From Progne subis subis (Eukaryota; Chordata; Aves; Passeriformes; Hirundinidae): 64,000 nucleotides of DNA. The notes beneath the pieces were generated by a model, which was given only the letters and a program-made list of their open reading frames with translations, was not told the DNA's origin and did not search any database. Each line of letters starts with the position of its first letter. Position 1 is the stretch's first letter. The translations under genes and the position numbers were made by a program. Below, one piece after another: positions 33,601 through 48,600 of the stretch. The stretch lies in contig JAKJHU010000046.1 in NCBI GenBank assembly GCA_022316685.1, positions 6,857,001 through 6,921,000 on the forward strand, written 5' to 3'.

Positions 33601-36600
33601 GAAGGAAGAAGGAAAGTGGGCTTGCTGGGGACAGCATGCTGCCTACACATTGTCCTCAGGGAAAGACAGAGGATCAAGAACTATTAGGTTGAAAATACCT
33701 ATGGCAATTCTTTTCAAAGCTGCTCCTCCCTACATGGTAATCATTCAAGGGTAGCTCCTCTCTGTCTTCCAAGCTGGCTCCCTGTGACTTGACTTCGTTA
33801 GTAAAACATGCTATAATATCCTACTGCCCAACCCTCATTAATCTTACACATTGCTCTAGTACAGCACAGAGTGAGTAGCTGTTGTTGAGATAACTGGCTT
33901 CCATTAGCAACCATGTGATTGGCAGGACGATAAAGTCTTTTCCCTTGCAGGTCAGCTGCTTTTTAAGAAGAGGGCAATCCTGCTGATCCATCTTTTAGCT
34001 ACAGTCTCTCACTGAGTCCCAAATCTCCTGCCTTTTAGCTTTGATACGGTTCAAGCTTTCCCCCTTGTATCAGCCCCTACCTGTCATCAGCTCCTCTGTA
34101 CCAAACAGCCAATATCAGGAGTTTGACCTCAGGGCACAGTCCGGGTGGGCAGGTAAAACCTGACCACTGGACCTACTTCCTTATCTTTCATATCCTGCAA
34201 TTCATGAAGAAGTATCAAATTCAAACTAAAAAACAGAAGCATGACCTTTTATAAGAACCTTCTGAAAAAGGGTCTGTTGCCTTTCTAAGTATTCTTGAAA
34301 AGAACTGTCATCTACCCTATCAAGACAGAAATGGATCACAAATAAGGAGAAGAGGCAAAGCACTGAAAATACTAACTAAATGGTAGAAGTTTTTGATGTG
34401 TGCCTGCAATACCCTTCGGTATTGCACACCAAAATACAGTAAAAACCAAACAAAAGATGCTAGAACTGTTCTACATCTGCAAGCTCCATTTGCAACCCAA
34501 TAAGAGAGCTGCCCAAACTTTTCCCATTTATAAAAAATATTAAGTCAATTAAATTCACATGACATACAGAGAATCCTCTACAAAGTGCTTGAGAGAATTC
34601 TAAATATAAGTTGCTAACATAAGCTAAGAGCTATCATAAACAACATAATACGTATTTAAGTCACATACTTCCCAGTTAGTGCTCAAAACATATGAAAATC
34701 TTTATTTCCTGTAGCAAGTATGTACAAACTCTGCCCTCTTGCATAGCTGGAAATCATGTTTTCCCTTGAAACAAACCTAGGCTCTGCAAGGATTCCACTT
34801 AGGTGGATGACAGAAATGGTGTCAAAATCTCAACATCCTTTCCCTTCAACTGAAATGATCCAATTAGAAATTGGAATATATTTAGTATCTTTTAACACTG
34901 ACAATAAAAAAAGTGTTAAAAAGAATCCAAAATAGGAAGGCTGATAGTCAAGGCAAGACTTAAGGCATGAACAAATCTTGTAGCCATAATCCTGTATCCT
35001 TCTCACATAGTATACACTTATCCCACTGTAGATACTGTTCAATATTATATTACTGTAAGAATGTAACAGAGAACCCTACCTTTTAACTTTGTCATTCAAA
35101 AAGACAGTTAAATCAAGTCCCTTCTAACTACCAGGAAAAATCTAAACACTTTTGCCTCAAGAATCTTCCCCTCTGAAATGCCCTTTAATAATCTTGCAGT
35201 GAAAAAACCTACTAAATTATTAAAAGCAAGAATAATGTTAATATATAGATAATTCGGTATAGAATTCTTTCTACTTCTTCTTATTTTTTAATGACTTTGA
35301 TAGGCCCATAATGGTGCTGAAAAAATATCACCAATATCTGCAGAAGGCTACAGATCCTCCATGTGCAGTTAATGCTTCATTTCACTATTTAAATGATACT
35401 TACAATTCTGTGAAATAATAAATCCTTTGTAAAAGCTAATTTCAAGCGTGAAAAGGTTTTGAAGACCGTTTGTTATGGTGGTTATCAAGTCCAAATTTAC
35501 AAAGATTTTAGTAGATTTTAGTCCAGGAAAACCTTCCTTTTGGCAAGATCTGTGGAAAAGTGCTTCCAGTATTACAGCATTTAAAATTAAATCAAATTTT
35601 ATGCAGAATAAAGATCATCTGGTTGGAATAAAGCTGCTTTCCAACAGTTTAAAAGAATTCTAGGTAACAAATTCAGGAAAGGACATCTTAAAATAACATG
35701 ATGCCTGATTCTGCTACCCAGAGAGTAGTTTTGTAGACAGGAGCCAATGCTCAGAATGGAATCAGACAAGCACACACTTGGATAACACTTCTCTTGCAAA
35801 AAGGTGTCACAGGATCTTCACAAAATTGTCAGGACCAAAATTCAATTCAATAGTTCTGTAACATTACTACCAGTAGCACAGTGCCCCCTAACCACACACT
35901 GGAGAAACAATTTTATGCTACATTACAGGGAATAGTGCCACGAACAACACTTCAAATAACTGCTTTTCACAACTAATTACATGGGAATGCAAAAACATGA
36001 AAGGTTCTTGAATTTAATAACTTCAGCATTGGTCAGAAGGGGAAATTAGTAGGATAAAAAACACCAACTAGTGTCTTACTTGTCTGAGGTCGATGAAAGC
36101 TAACTGCAGGGTGTCTCCCTGGAATCCTGGCACAGGCTCAGAACTAGCAAACACTGCAAAAAAAAGGTTAAAATATTACTGATGAAAAAAAATTTTTTTT
36201 TTTTTTAATCTAACAGAAAAATCAAGCTCTATGCAATATGCAATATAAATGCTAGGTAGCATAGTTTCATAGGAACAGTTTAATAACTCATAGTGATTAA
36301 ACCCAAACAAACCAACAACCTTTTGATAGTTTTTCCAATAATTCTAAAGAATATTACTTTTAGGAGTATTATTAGAAATTTTGCTTAAAATTCTAACCCA
36401 GTAGTAACGTTATGACCACAGAAACCAAGATATCTTTTAGCCTGAGGTGCATGATTAATGAAGAATTTCAAAATAATACCAATGCCATGGCTGTCAATAT
36501 ATTTTTAAGCATCTGCCTTTGTTACAGCATCCATGCCATAAAACCTCCACCTCCAGCCAAACAGCGTTAAAGAACAAACAGCAAGGAGTTAGCTTTATGG

Positions 36601-39600
36601 GCAGAAAGCCCTATGTGCCATGGTCAGAGCAGAGCTGAAATGTCTGCTCATGTCTTTTAGCCTGCTTATCAGTAATGAACTTCTGCTCATTTTGAACCCA
36701 GAACTGGCTGTCAAAATCGGCAGGCAAAAATATATTCATAATACAAAAAGTGGCAACAAGGTAAGTGAAAGAAAGCTATTTATTTAAATCAGGAAAAGAT
36801 CAGTAGTTGTTAAACTTAAAAATAAATACACCCTTTGTTGTTATTATCCCAGTCACAAGTTAATAACAAAGACAAACAACCACTGCCTCACATCCCCACT
36901 CAGATTAGATATCTTATTTCAAAAGAACTTAAGAGTATTTTTCTTATGCCCTTCAGGTAGATCTCCCAACAAAACAAAGTAGATACTACTGCAACTACTT
37001 TAGAGAAGCACCATCTGAGGCAGTAAAAGGTAGTATTTTTTTCCAAGTTTGAGAAACAGGTCATTCAGTTGTAAAGGAAACAAAACATATATATCTGATT
37101 TCCAGACCCTGTGCTAAACTCTACCGTTCTTAATACTAACATTTAGAAGTAATATGAAATCCTTAGTATATTGGTTTAAATGGCTAGTTAGAAAATGTGG
37201 ATTATGTGGAGGTAAAATCCAGACAACCACTGGTGTCTGAGCTAACACGATGGTAAAATAATGGCCTCGAACATCTACTTCTGAATGTATGGTTTCAATT
37301 TAAAGCAGACTAATGAATTCAGATCAACTATTTCACAAGTCTAAAAATGACAATATGGAACACAATTTTAGATAAAGACTCTTACTTAAGTGGTGCAAGA
37401 AACTACTAGGACCATCTCAGAATACTTAAAAATAGCTTAGTAATAGATGGATATAGTATTAGAGTAGCAGCTTTACCAGTAGAAGCAGAGTTTATAACTT
37501 GTATTACACTAGTGCAAAAGTTATTTTATGAGAGTCATGTAATAGGAGAATGAATTCAACTGTAATACAACATTATTCTTTATCAACTAAATGAATAAAA
37601 AATAGCAATCAAATGCCTAAGGGAGATCACAGTAATGTCAGAGAAAAGTACTGGTAACATTGGCAAATGCTCACTCATAACTGTATTCAAGGGTGAATTT
37701 TAAATTGTCTGGTCTTTCTACTTCATAAGTAACACCAACTTTCTAAAGATGTTTTCAGGAAATTTTAATTGACCCACAAACATGCCTTTAAAAATGAAAA
37801 AAAGAAAACTAAAAAAAAAAAACAAGACAACCAAAAACAGTAGAAAAAACCATACCTTACACTCAGTATTTTATAGGGAGAGTTTTCTCATAATAAACTC
37901 TTTAAATTAGCCTGTACCATCACCAAGCTGCAGAATTACAAAGATGCCTAAGCCTAGGAACCTTGGGCACCTTTCTGAACAAACCTAGGGTAAAGACCTG
38001 TGTCTATATGGCTGTCTTCTGGAGGTATTTCATGGCCACTAGGAACATCATTTTTAAGGACAGCAAAGCTGGGCTCTGAGGTCAGCCAAACCCAGGGTTT
38101 AAAATGGAACACCACACTCCAGCAGGGAACCCTAAGCAAAGCTCCACAGCAAAGAGATGAGAAGAGATACATGAGCTGTGAGCCATGGCAGCACATTAAT
38201 AAGGAGGGTACACATCACAGTCAGAAGGGGTCTTTCCTACACCCCTTAAACCAGAAAGGCCCATCAGATCATCTGATTTGATCCTAACTTTCTGTTTATA
38301 CACAGTACACTGCAACCAGCTTCCCCCACCAGAATCTCAGCTCTTGCAGCCACTGCACAATTGTAGCTAGCACTGGGAGAAAGAAGATCAATGGCAAAAA
38401 AAGGGTTACAGAACTGAAAAGCAAATAGAACTGAAAAGTGTGATCTTCAGAAAATCTTTTCAGCTAGCTTTTGGCACTTTATACTTCAGGAGAGATCCTC
38501 CTACAGCAGAATACTCTTAACACGCCACAGGGCAAATATTTGCATCTTTTCTGTGCTCATCAGGCAAAGAGAGTTTGGAATTTATCCTAATACATTAAAT
38601 AATGCAGAATAATTTTGTTTCTCCATGTAATACCTACTAGTATTGCAGCTGTAGAACAAGAAGTACACGATGTACCAAACTTAACCGTTGTATAAGCTTT
38701 GTTCTCTTAAACTACAGTTTTATATTATGAATGCATTTACAACATTAGGGACACTCATTATAGCACAAACATTTATTCTCACATTCAGAACACTCTGACA
38801 GGTGACTACAATAGAATTTGTTTCATTATTATAATTTCATGAGTTCAGAGGGCAAAAACATAATCTACTTATGGTAACAGTCAGACAGCTCCCTCTCTGC
38901 CCTCAGCGGAGGGCTTTTAAGTTTTGTTAACAATTTTACAAAGCTAATTAAATATTTTCTACTGCACAGCATATTAGGAAGATATAAGAACAGGATTAAC
39001 ATTCTTAATGTCTTTGTCCTTAGGGCCCTTTTCTAGATAGTAATGAAACACTGTCATATATACATCTTTTAAAATATTCACCCCCTGCAATCATTCTGGG
39101 CTTAAAGAGGATTTGCAGGGGTAGGGGACTGGTTGGTTGTTTGGCTGAACACACATAAAAGAATTCTGGAATTTTATAATACAGGAGAATTAAATGCAAA
39201 GATCACTATTAAACTGTCACTCTTAGAGGCAAACAACTGGCTGTTTGGCAGTTTGAATCAGAAACTCAAATGTTTGGGAAAATCAGTTGAAAATATACAT
39301 TATATGAATCTGGTATTCACAAAGTTTTTGTTAACATCTTCTCTTCCTCCGTGTATATAGAACAAGAACAACATAGGTCCTCAGTATGTAAAATCTCAAC
39401 ATCCTGTAACAAGCAGTTTAGGAATATAAGTAAGATAGGACTGAATGAAACAAATATATAATAATACAAAAACAGGCTGGCAGGTAACACATAAATTATA
39501 ATGCTGAATATAAATGTTGCAAAGATTACTTCAGTCCATTTTCTTTCAAATATTTTGCTTTGATCTTATAATTACATTATATACAGGATATATGAGAATT

Positions 39601-42600
39601 GACATATATAAAATATAAGTATTAAATTGAGATCTTAAGATAAAGGCTATATCTACTAAATGGAATTTAAATGGAATTTAAGACATCTTTAACTTTGCAC
39701 TGAATTTCTCCACAATTCTAGATTTATTAACAGGTCTCTTAATTTCATTGTCTCAAAATCCCATCTTTTAGACATCATCTGGTTGTGCCTCTCTGTTGGT
39801 CTGGGAATTCAGTACCTAATTCTTGACCAACAGTTTTGCCACGGAAGAAATTAAAAACCAGAGTCCAGACTTAGAATCAAAAGCTAAATTAGGACAGTTT
39901 AACTCCTGTCTTATAGCATTGATTCTCAGGCAGGACAGCAAAGCTAGAGGAGTATTTTTCAAGGAAGAGCAGAGAATCAGGTGACTATCTCAGCTGCCTC
40001 AGCCACTTTGCAGCCCTGCTGGATGCTCCAGCTGTTCAAACACGCCGGAGGGAGCCTTGCTGAGGGAGCTGCCAGCTGGCCAGCAGCAGCCCCAGCCCCA
40101 GCGAGGTGAGGTCTGGCCGCTGCCTCTCCCGCCCGTGCTGCCATATGTGATGGGCAGATGAAGGATGGAAGTTAACCTGACTGCCCAGACCGGAGAGGAG
40201 GCAGGTAAAGCCAGGGGCCCCCAGAGAAGAACACAGTGCCTTTTCAAGGAGAAACAGGAGCTGGCTTCCTCAGCTTCCGGCACCCGCACTTGGAGACTAC
40301 TTTTGTGTGTGCTCAGCAGAGAACACTTGGTCAGGATGTCACCTGCCCTCGGACTACTGCCGCTCTCCTCGCAGTGGGATAAAGGAGGCACTGCCAGGAA
40401 GCCGTACACAGAGCTGATCAGGAAAATACAGAGCACCCTGCTTTGCATTAACTCTCCACTAAACCTTGCTTGTTTATAGGCAAGGCCCAAAACCTTTTCA
40501 CCCTTCCACACCCGGGTAAAGAAGGAAGGATGCCTACTCACCCATATTTCATTCTGTTAACTAATCCTGTCCTCACAATTCATCTATGTTAAAACACATT
40601 AAAAAACCCAAAACGTTTTGCTCTTCTAACAATTACAACATCAGACAAGTTCTAATTCCTTAATCAGAAGCTGATGTAAGCTAAGTAGATCTGGATGGTG
40701 CATCTGAAAAGCTCATTTTTTATTATGTACATCTTTCTTCCTATAAAGTGAGATACAGTAACCCACATTTGAATTTCATCTTCAAGAAATAGCAAACACC
40801 CTCTTCTCAACCCATTTCCTTCCTTGGGGAAGCAAAACATAATACTCAAGCAAAAGACTGCTCTTTGGATTTTATTCAATGGGACTTAGTACATTCTATT
40901 TTCTGAACAGTGCTTCAGGAATCTCAGTCACCCTAGTGGAAATAACTACTAAGAAAGAATGGTACGATATACAGGGGTGAAACACTGCTCCAGGTTATAA
41001 AATTTGCAGAAAAAGTAGAGAAATACTTTGATTAGAACAGAACAAACTGAAATCTTCTGGGAATTTTTGGAAGGAAACAAAAAACATGCTAGAAGAAAAG
41101 CAAGATGATGAGGATTTTTTTTTTTCCCCTTAAAAATCATGAGATAAGACCACCCTGATGCTAATACTATTGTTGAGCAAAAATATCAGGTATTTCCAGA
41201 TTTTCTACTCTGGTTTTTGAAGCTAACTATTATAGGTACTCCACTGTACGAAAATTTAGTGTAGGACAACAAAAATCACAGCCCACAACCAGATCACTTC
41301 CTTCCCTTGCACCTTCCTTTCTTGGAAGTCCACTTATCACTCTACCTATCCTCTGCCACTAAGAAGAGTACTTACTGACTTTAACAGATTGCTGGATTCT
41401 TGTTTGAACTGTTGATTGTTTTTTAACAGAAAAGAAAAAAACTAGAAATTTATCATATTTTTTCTGATTTTATTTAGATCTCTCCAGTTCATATTAGAAA
41501 GAATAAAATTAAAATGTCAAAGATCAGGAAAAAAAATCTGCAATATTGGCAAGAACTTTTAAAATTTTACCTTCAGATATTACTAACTTTCTACATCTCA
41601 TCTAAATTCTTAGCTCAAAATTCATCTGAGTATACTCTACTGTAAGTAAAATGTCAAACCCATTAATACAATACAGTACCAAACTCCCAACAGTTGTGAA
41701 TTATTTGCACACTCTAAGCACTAATTGAAATGTCACTGTCGTATCCATTAATCCCAAAGCATCAAAGAATAAAGCTGGGGGAGGGTGATGAGCAAGAACA
41801 TAAATCACAGGCATCACAGTGAGGCCTGGAATGTGCCTGTGATGGACCTTATGAATGAAACCACATCAGCAAAGCAGTCTGAGCAAAATCTTGTGTCACT
41901 CCTTTATTCCGCAGACTGCAAATGTGGTTTGTTGCAACACACTATTCTGACAAGCTTCCATAATCATATTTAAACTACTCAAAGGGTTTCCATGCAAAAC
42001 CAGGTGTTTTTTTTTCTAACATGCTTTAAAAGCTTTTTAAAAAGGAAGAAAAAAAGTTCATTCTATTAGGACTTGTACAGCTCATGCTAGAAATTACACA
42101 GTGGTGGAAGAATGCATTTTTCAGTTTTTTAAGTTACTTGCTTTCTGAAACTTTCTTATTTTGCCGAAGTTTTGGTATGTCCTGTCCATATACTCAGAAT
42201 GACAGCTACTTATGAAAAATCATGTCATCTTACAGTTACATTATTTCATTATTTTAAAATAAAAAATGTTATAATTTTAGATGAAATAAAACTCTACCTT
42301 CTTCACTGATTAAAGTTTCTGCTGTGCATCAACCAAAGATGGTAGACAGAATGGTAATAGGAATTAGGATGACACTACTCAGGGCACATATCAGCCTCTG
42401 CCCGAGAAGAGAAAGGTCTGAAAACAACCCAAAGACCAGATGACAGCTAGAAACAATGGAACTTCTTCCTTCTTTGCTGTGAAAATACTGTTCATACTGT
42501 GAAAGTCAGCTGCAAGACATGCATTTTATCCCCTGTACTGCCAGAAATCCCAGGGTGAAACAGGGCATTGGTAATCTACAGAGAGTAGTGAAGTACTGTG

Positions 42601-45600
42601 TTGTTCACAGCTGCTATTTTAAATATTAGAAACAGAATAATACTGTAATGGCCAAGTTCTCTTCACTGTTACACTATTTCTTCAGAAGACACATGATGGC
42701 TTAGTGGTTGCATTAATTCAGCTTGTTAAGATGAATGATCACAATGTCAGTATTACGAATACTATATAATTTCTCTTGTAACAACTGGTATCTTTTTTAC
42801 ATTTAGGAAACTACCCAAAAGCACAAACACACTCCTACATACCTACCTGAAAAAGACACTATTAAATTTGCAACATCAAGTATACTGAAAGTAAGAAAAG
42901 TCCAACCGTAATCTGTTTGGTTAACTTGTACAATCACAGGATTTTAATGTCATGATCACAAATATTCTATCTGTTCAACCCTGATAGTCCTGTCAGTTTG
43001 TTCCATGTGCTGAAAGGCTTTAAGGCTGGACAAGTGAGATTCTGTCAGAAAGATGCCTGCTCTACTTGTTACTGAGTTCAGCTGGAATGTAACAAATAAG
43101 GCAGGAGAAGGAGAGACGGGTGTATGGTTAAAATGTCAAAAATGCTCCTTAAGTCTGTCTCTGGTCTCTCACAAGAACCTTTGTGATGCTAAGCAAATTC
43201 CTTGAAATTAAATTTTCAGTTTCCCATAGGTCACTTCTAATGGAGTGATCATCAATTTTTTTTCATGTATCCAAACTAAAAGCCTCAGGATATGACTTGT
43301 ATAACTGCCCCATTTTACAGCTGTCACCAAAATCATTGAGACCTATGCCTCAAACACATAACAGGAAAGATACTTTGAAGGAAAAAACAAACAAACAACA
43401 ACAACAACAACAACCCAACCCAAAACAACAACAACAACAAAAACCCACAAAAAAACCCCCAAAAAAACAAACAAAAAAAACCAACAAAAAAACCCAAACC
43501 AAACCAAAAAACAAAACAAAACAAAACAAAACAACAACAACAAAAAAAAACCCCAACACCACCCACCAAAACAGAGCATAGGAATCTGAAAATACACACT
43601 GGAAAAAATGTCTAGTGAGCCTTTCCACTGTATCTCAGTCATCAACTATAAAACCAGTCCTTCCGCCTATTCATGGAACTTCCTTTCTACAGATTAACAG
43701 CTCACCCTGAGCCACAAGCTCCAAGCAAAACATGAGGAAATCAATCCTTCAGTGCTGTATTGAACCACTTTATACAATAATTCTGATACCATGTTTTAAA
43801 CAGTGACAATAAAACAACATCTGATGTTTACTAGGTGAGTACTATTATTCTGCACAGTAAGGCAGCAGCAGTTCTAGGAGCGAGGAAATCCTACGTAACA
43901 GCACATTTAAAATTTGCATCATAATCGATGAACTCAAGGGGAAACATTAAAATTTCATAGACATTTGACCTTTTTTCTTAACCATTAAAACATAATATTT
44001 ATGTAATAGTTCTGGGTGATTTTGTACTAAACTAAATCTTTACTGGGTATAGTGATTATGATCCCATTAGGAGGAGTAACAATGCATTTTTCAATTTAGA
44101 TATTTTAGTTAAAAGAAAAGTTTCATTAAAAAAATTCCCAGGAATGCCAACATACTCATAAATACTTTTACAAGAAGATGCACTGTAAAATTATTTTTTT
44201 AATAAAAGACAAAGTTTTAGCTAGATTATGGAAAAGGATCACTATGTAGCTTACACTAAATAATTTTTTTCAATGTTAAGACCAATACAGATGGGAATAT
44301 ATACTTACATTCACACTGTATGACATCTAAATTAAACTGCTGAATTGCTCCCATGCTTATTTGTTTTAATTCACTGTCCAGTAGCATCTGCATTAGGGAC
44401 ATTGAAAGATGCTGGCAGGCTGACATGCAAGCTGTCTGGGCCACTTTTCCCTAGTAGAAAAAGCAACAAGTTTTACAATAGAAACAAATGATACACCACT
44501 AAAGAACTGCTCATCTGATTTGATTTTAATATACATTCCTAGTCTTAAGATTAGAAGAAGAGAGATCACACTTCCTGTTATTTCTTTAACCTGTTAGATT
44601 TGTTTCTATTAGATCAGAGAACTACATTAAATAGATGTTAAAGCAATTATTGATATTTCTTCCAGCAATCCAACAGTCTTCATGAATACAAGGACATTTC
44701 CAAAATAATGACAATTCAACGCTGAAGCATATGAAAAGCTTTGTGGAGTTATTTAAATATTTTTAACCCAAACAGAATGAAAGCAAGAATGTAATGAAAA
44801 TCAACAGCCTGCATATTTTAACAACAGTGAATTATAAAACCCAAAACAAACAACAACAACAAAAAAACCCAACCAACTTTATATAAACCAAAATGACTGT
44901 AATTGGTTGGGGCATTTCTCATAAGAGCTTGTGCTAATTGTTGGTAGTTTAACTGCTCAGATTCCATCTCAAAGTTTGTTGCTAAATTATTTTAAAAATT
45001 CAAGCTTATCCATCATCTCGGGTGCTTAATAAATCAGTGCTGTCAGTAATCAACTACTTACAAAATGAAATGTAGCCCTCTGCTGTACAAAATCAAAATA
45101 ATTTCCCAATCACAGTCTAGCTGGCAATATTGCTCTGTATCATCTACATGTAATTGAGACAATTTTCCCAACATGAGATCAAAAAACAAAACCCAGAGTC
45201 AGACATTAACCTGAATAAATGATTTAAAATTTAGTATCGAAAAATTTAAAGATAACAAAATTCTGCCTTAAAGTTAAGAAAACCACTTGAGACCAGATAG
45301 CAAACCAGATAGCACCATTCTATTCACGGCACTGCCATCTTTAAAAACAGAGTGATCCTAGGTTTCAAATGCAACTGTATGCATCTCTGTAGTTTAATGT
45401 ACTGAAACCACTCTTTTCAACTGATGTGTACAATGATATTGAAACAAAGGTAGCAACACATTACACAAAAGAAATCATAACATAACAGAGCTACTGGAGC
45501 ACACACCACTATTGTTTTACTTCTATCCATCAGTACAGTGATGTCACCTGTTTCTCTAAAGTAATGGTTCCCCAGCTGTTTGCTGCAAAGTCAGGTTGAT

Positions 45601-48600
45601 CAGTTTACTCTCGACTCCCAGAAACACACAGAAATAATGAACAACTATAATGGACAACTCACTATCCCAAAAAGTTTGGAAAGTTCTGCCCCAGCATCTG
45701 AAGGGCCAGATCTTGCCCTTAACAAGTCAACTTGCTAAGATGATTAAACTTTCATGTGCAGAAAATTTTCATAACACAAAGCAAATTTGGCCCCAAATAT
45801 TTCATGCTTTAAAAATCCATTATTTGTTAAAAGGTAATAAAATATAGTAAATACAATATGGAAAGCCTTCAACTCTCCTCACGTTCACACTGAGACAATA
45901 AATGGCTGTTGCTAATTCTTTTTTAGCATTAGGATACCTTGAACTGTAAGGAGCTTTTTATCTAAAATGACATGTCAGTTTCTTAATTGAAAATCTCAGA
46001 AAAGCAAATAACATATTTGAGCAAAATAGATGAACTGACAACAAAGAATGTAAGAAACAATGCAAGAACAGCATGCTTAAAAGTCTCCCAAACACAACAG
46101 CAATTATACTGGGAGACATGCAGCTCTATTCCCCAAGCAGAACAATATCAATATGAATGGGGGAACAAGAAGAAAAAAAGAATAGGCAAAAAAAGAAGGA
46201 AAAAGAGAGGTGAGAAGGGGACTAAATGGGCCACAGTTCATGTAATTACAGTGTAGTGCATTTGAAATACTTAATGGAAATGTCATTTTGATTTAATGGA
46301 ACAACTAGTGCATCTCTGTTTAATGTACTGCTCCATCAAATCAGCTCCATGTCCTATTTATGCTGCCACTATAATGTAATAAAAGTTCATCCAGATTAAT
46401 AGGTTGTCATGAAAAATTTTAACATTCAGTTTATTTCATATAGAAACGTGACTCCTCTGTTATCTTAAATAAATGACAGAATTTTATATTTCTAACAAGC
46501 ATGTGTAGTTAATTGTTACAATCTGGCAAATATCAATAGCACTGGAGCACAAGATAATGGTTACAATACAGAAATGACACAGCTAAAGCCACTCGGACTT
46601 TAAATAAGTATCAATACATGTACATTTAATGTGGGTTTTAAAGTTTCATAGAATGGAAACATCCTAACATATAAATTATTTCCAACTATGTAACTTGAAC
46701 TACAGGCTTATTGTTCAAATGACACATCAACAAATGCTACAAGTTTACTATGCACAGTTGACACTTAATAAAAATTACTTAATGTTCTCAAATTTAGAGA
46801 AAAAATAAAGCTATGCAGTTCTACCACAACGATGAATTTTAACTAAGAGACATATGAACTATAGTGTTATCCTCTTCAAAATTCAGTGCTTCCCAGTTCA
46901 AAATACACTGGATGTATGATACCCAGAAAAGAATAAAATTAACATTTGTGTTTGAAAAATAGGATCTAGTTAAAAATTCATCTCCAAATTTGCAACAGTA
47001 TCAGCAATTCCTTGCCAATTCTTCATAAAGTATTTTGAAGAGGAAATATAAGGATTCATGAACATAGCAATAACATTTATTTTTCAGGTTTGAACAAGTG
47101 TCAGTAAATTTTAAAACAGTCTTGATGTCAGTTAATTTTGTTTTTTAAAATTACTATTATTATTTAAGGGAGTGGGGGTGGCCATGGTTATCTAGCAATT
47201 AAATACCTATATTCAATAGCAGCAGAGATTCAGCAGGCTTCTCACATTCGCCCCAGTTGCCTCCCACTTGGATACACTACTATTGTCTCTGCTGTGCCTA
47301 TGCTAATTGCTCCTATCTACAAAACCTATTCTTCCCCTCAATCAGTGTAAAGTTTAGGAAACAAGGACCCTATTCTATACACAAAAACACCTGCTAACAG
47401 TGTTAAAGGCAACTGTTTTTTCACCCAGCCTTCACATTTTGCTGAAATACAAGTTTGTAAAAAGAGAAAACCCTTAGACAAACTTCTTATATTTCAAAGG
47501 AGCTTGTAAAGAAAATCTGCTGACATATTAAATCCTTTTTCATAGGACCCAAAAGCTTTTCTCCTAAGAACAATTGTAGTAAAGAGACATTTGGCTCCTA
47601 GGAAATTCCCAAAGGGTCAGCCATATGCATCCTTCCACGGCACCTTCGCGGTGCTGCTTTCTAAAACCCATGCTAGCTGTCTCAAAAGCAGCTTTCATCA
47701 TTCACTATGGTGTCAGTCAATATGATTTATGGACTGCATTCAACAAAGTCAAAGCATATAGAATGAGAAATATGACTACAATCTGCTAATTTGTTTTGTA
47801 TTGAGCCACTTAGGAGTCAAAGACCCGATGTCAGGCTGAGACCAGCAACACAATTAACCAGCCAGTGACAGATTCATCCATCCTCCCTGCCAGGCTGTGC
47901 CAATCAAAGACAGCATGAAGCAGCAGTTGCAGAAGTCAGTAAGAAAACCCATTCTCTAAGTAGCCTGTGGAGGCTGTTGATTGACAGTTTTTGAATATAG
48001 CTGCAGAAAATCACCACCCCTTCACCCTCACTGCAAGCTGTGAAATGAGGCTTTTGCTGCCAATCACAGAAACAATAAAATAACACAAACTGCCATCCTC
48101 AGCATAAAAAGAAAATAACAAAACTTATCCATTAAATCTAAGATGCTAAGGTGAAGAATTGATTTTGCAATATGAAATAACATCATGTTATTCTTTCTGA
48201 AAATGCAAATAAGTTAAACATACAAATTTTATCACTCAAAGTTAAAAAGTCCAACTTTTGAACTATTGATAGAATACAAGCATACTAAAAACATGAATGG
48301 AATTTTTAAGAATCAATTTTACTTCCAGTCTCTGCCCTAAATGTTACTGAAACAATTGAAAAGACCTAATTGAAAAGTAATTCACAACAGTCTCTTTTCA
48401 ATGGCCACTCTTTTCCAACTCTGTATTGACACATACCTACATATTTTATCAGTATCTTGTATAGGCTTATATCTTTGTATAGGCACATATCTAGAATAAA
48501 ATTTCAGCTAATTCTAAACTTAGATTAAAACCACTTACATATAAACTCACTATAACTTCCAGTTAACTTATCCGAAAATACAAGGTAACATTTTCCCCTA

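Larger units (their letters stand above)
13561..36079 (-). other. EXOC6: EXOC6 22.5-kb intron
   Basis: The largest intron in the window. It is mostly unique AT-rich DNA with homopolymer runs (A16 near 14055, A-rich tracts at 19629-19712 and 19829-19846, T22 at 29139-29160). It contains a CpG-rich block up to about 13760, a CRE palindrome at 14277-14294, a fossil palindromic repeat at 22041-22132 and a 15-bp tandem duplication at 18981-19009. Scattered short open frames show no recognisable domain, and no tRNA or other RNA gene was recognised. Confidence 0.8.
36154..44308 (-). other. EXOC6: EXOC6 8.2-kb intron
   Basis: AT-rich intron with an A/T homopolymer inverted pair at about 36185-36206, a probable CR1 relic near 38240-38345, a local GC-rich island at 40000-40520 and an A/C-rich low-complexity tract at 43382-43573. 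No coding exon recognised. Confidence 0.8.

Noticed and set aside
43333..43645. Several Phe/Val/Cys/Gly-rich and Lys/Gln/Pro-rich open frames
   Set aside because: They are translations of the A/C-rich low-complexity tract.
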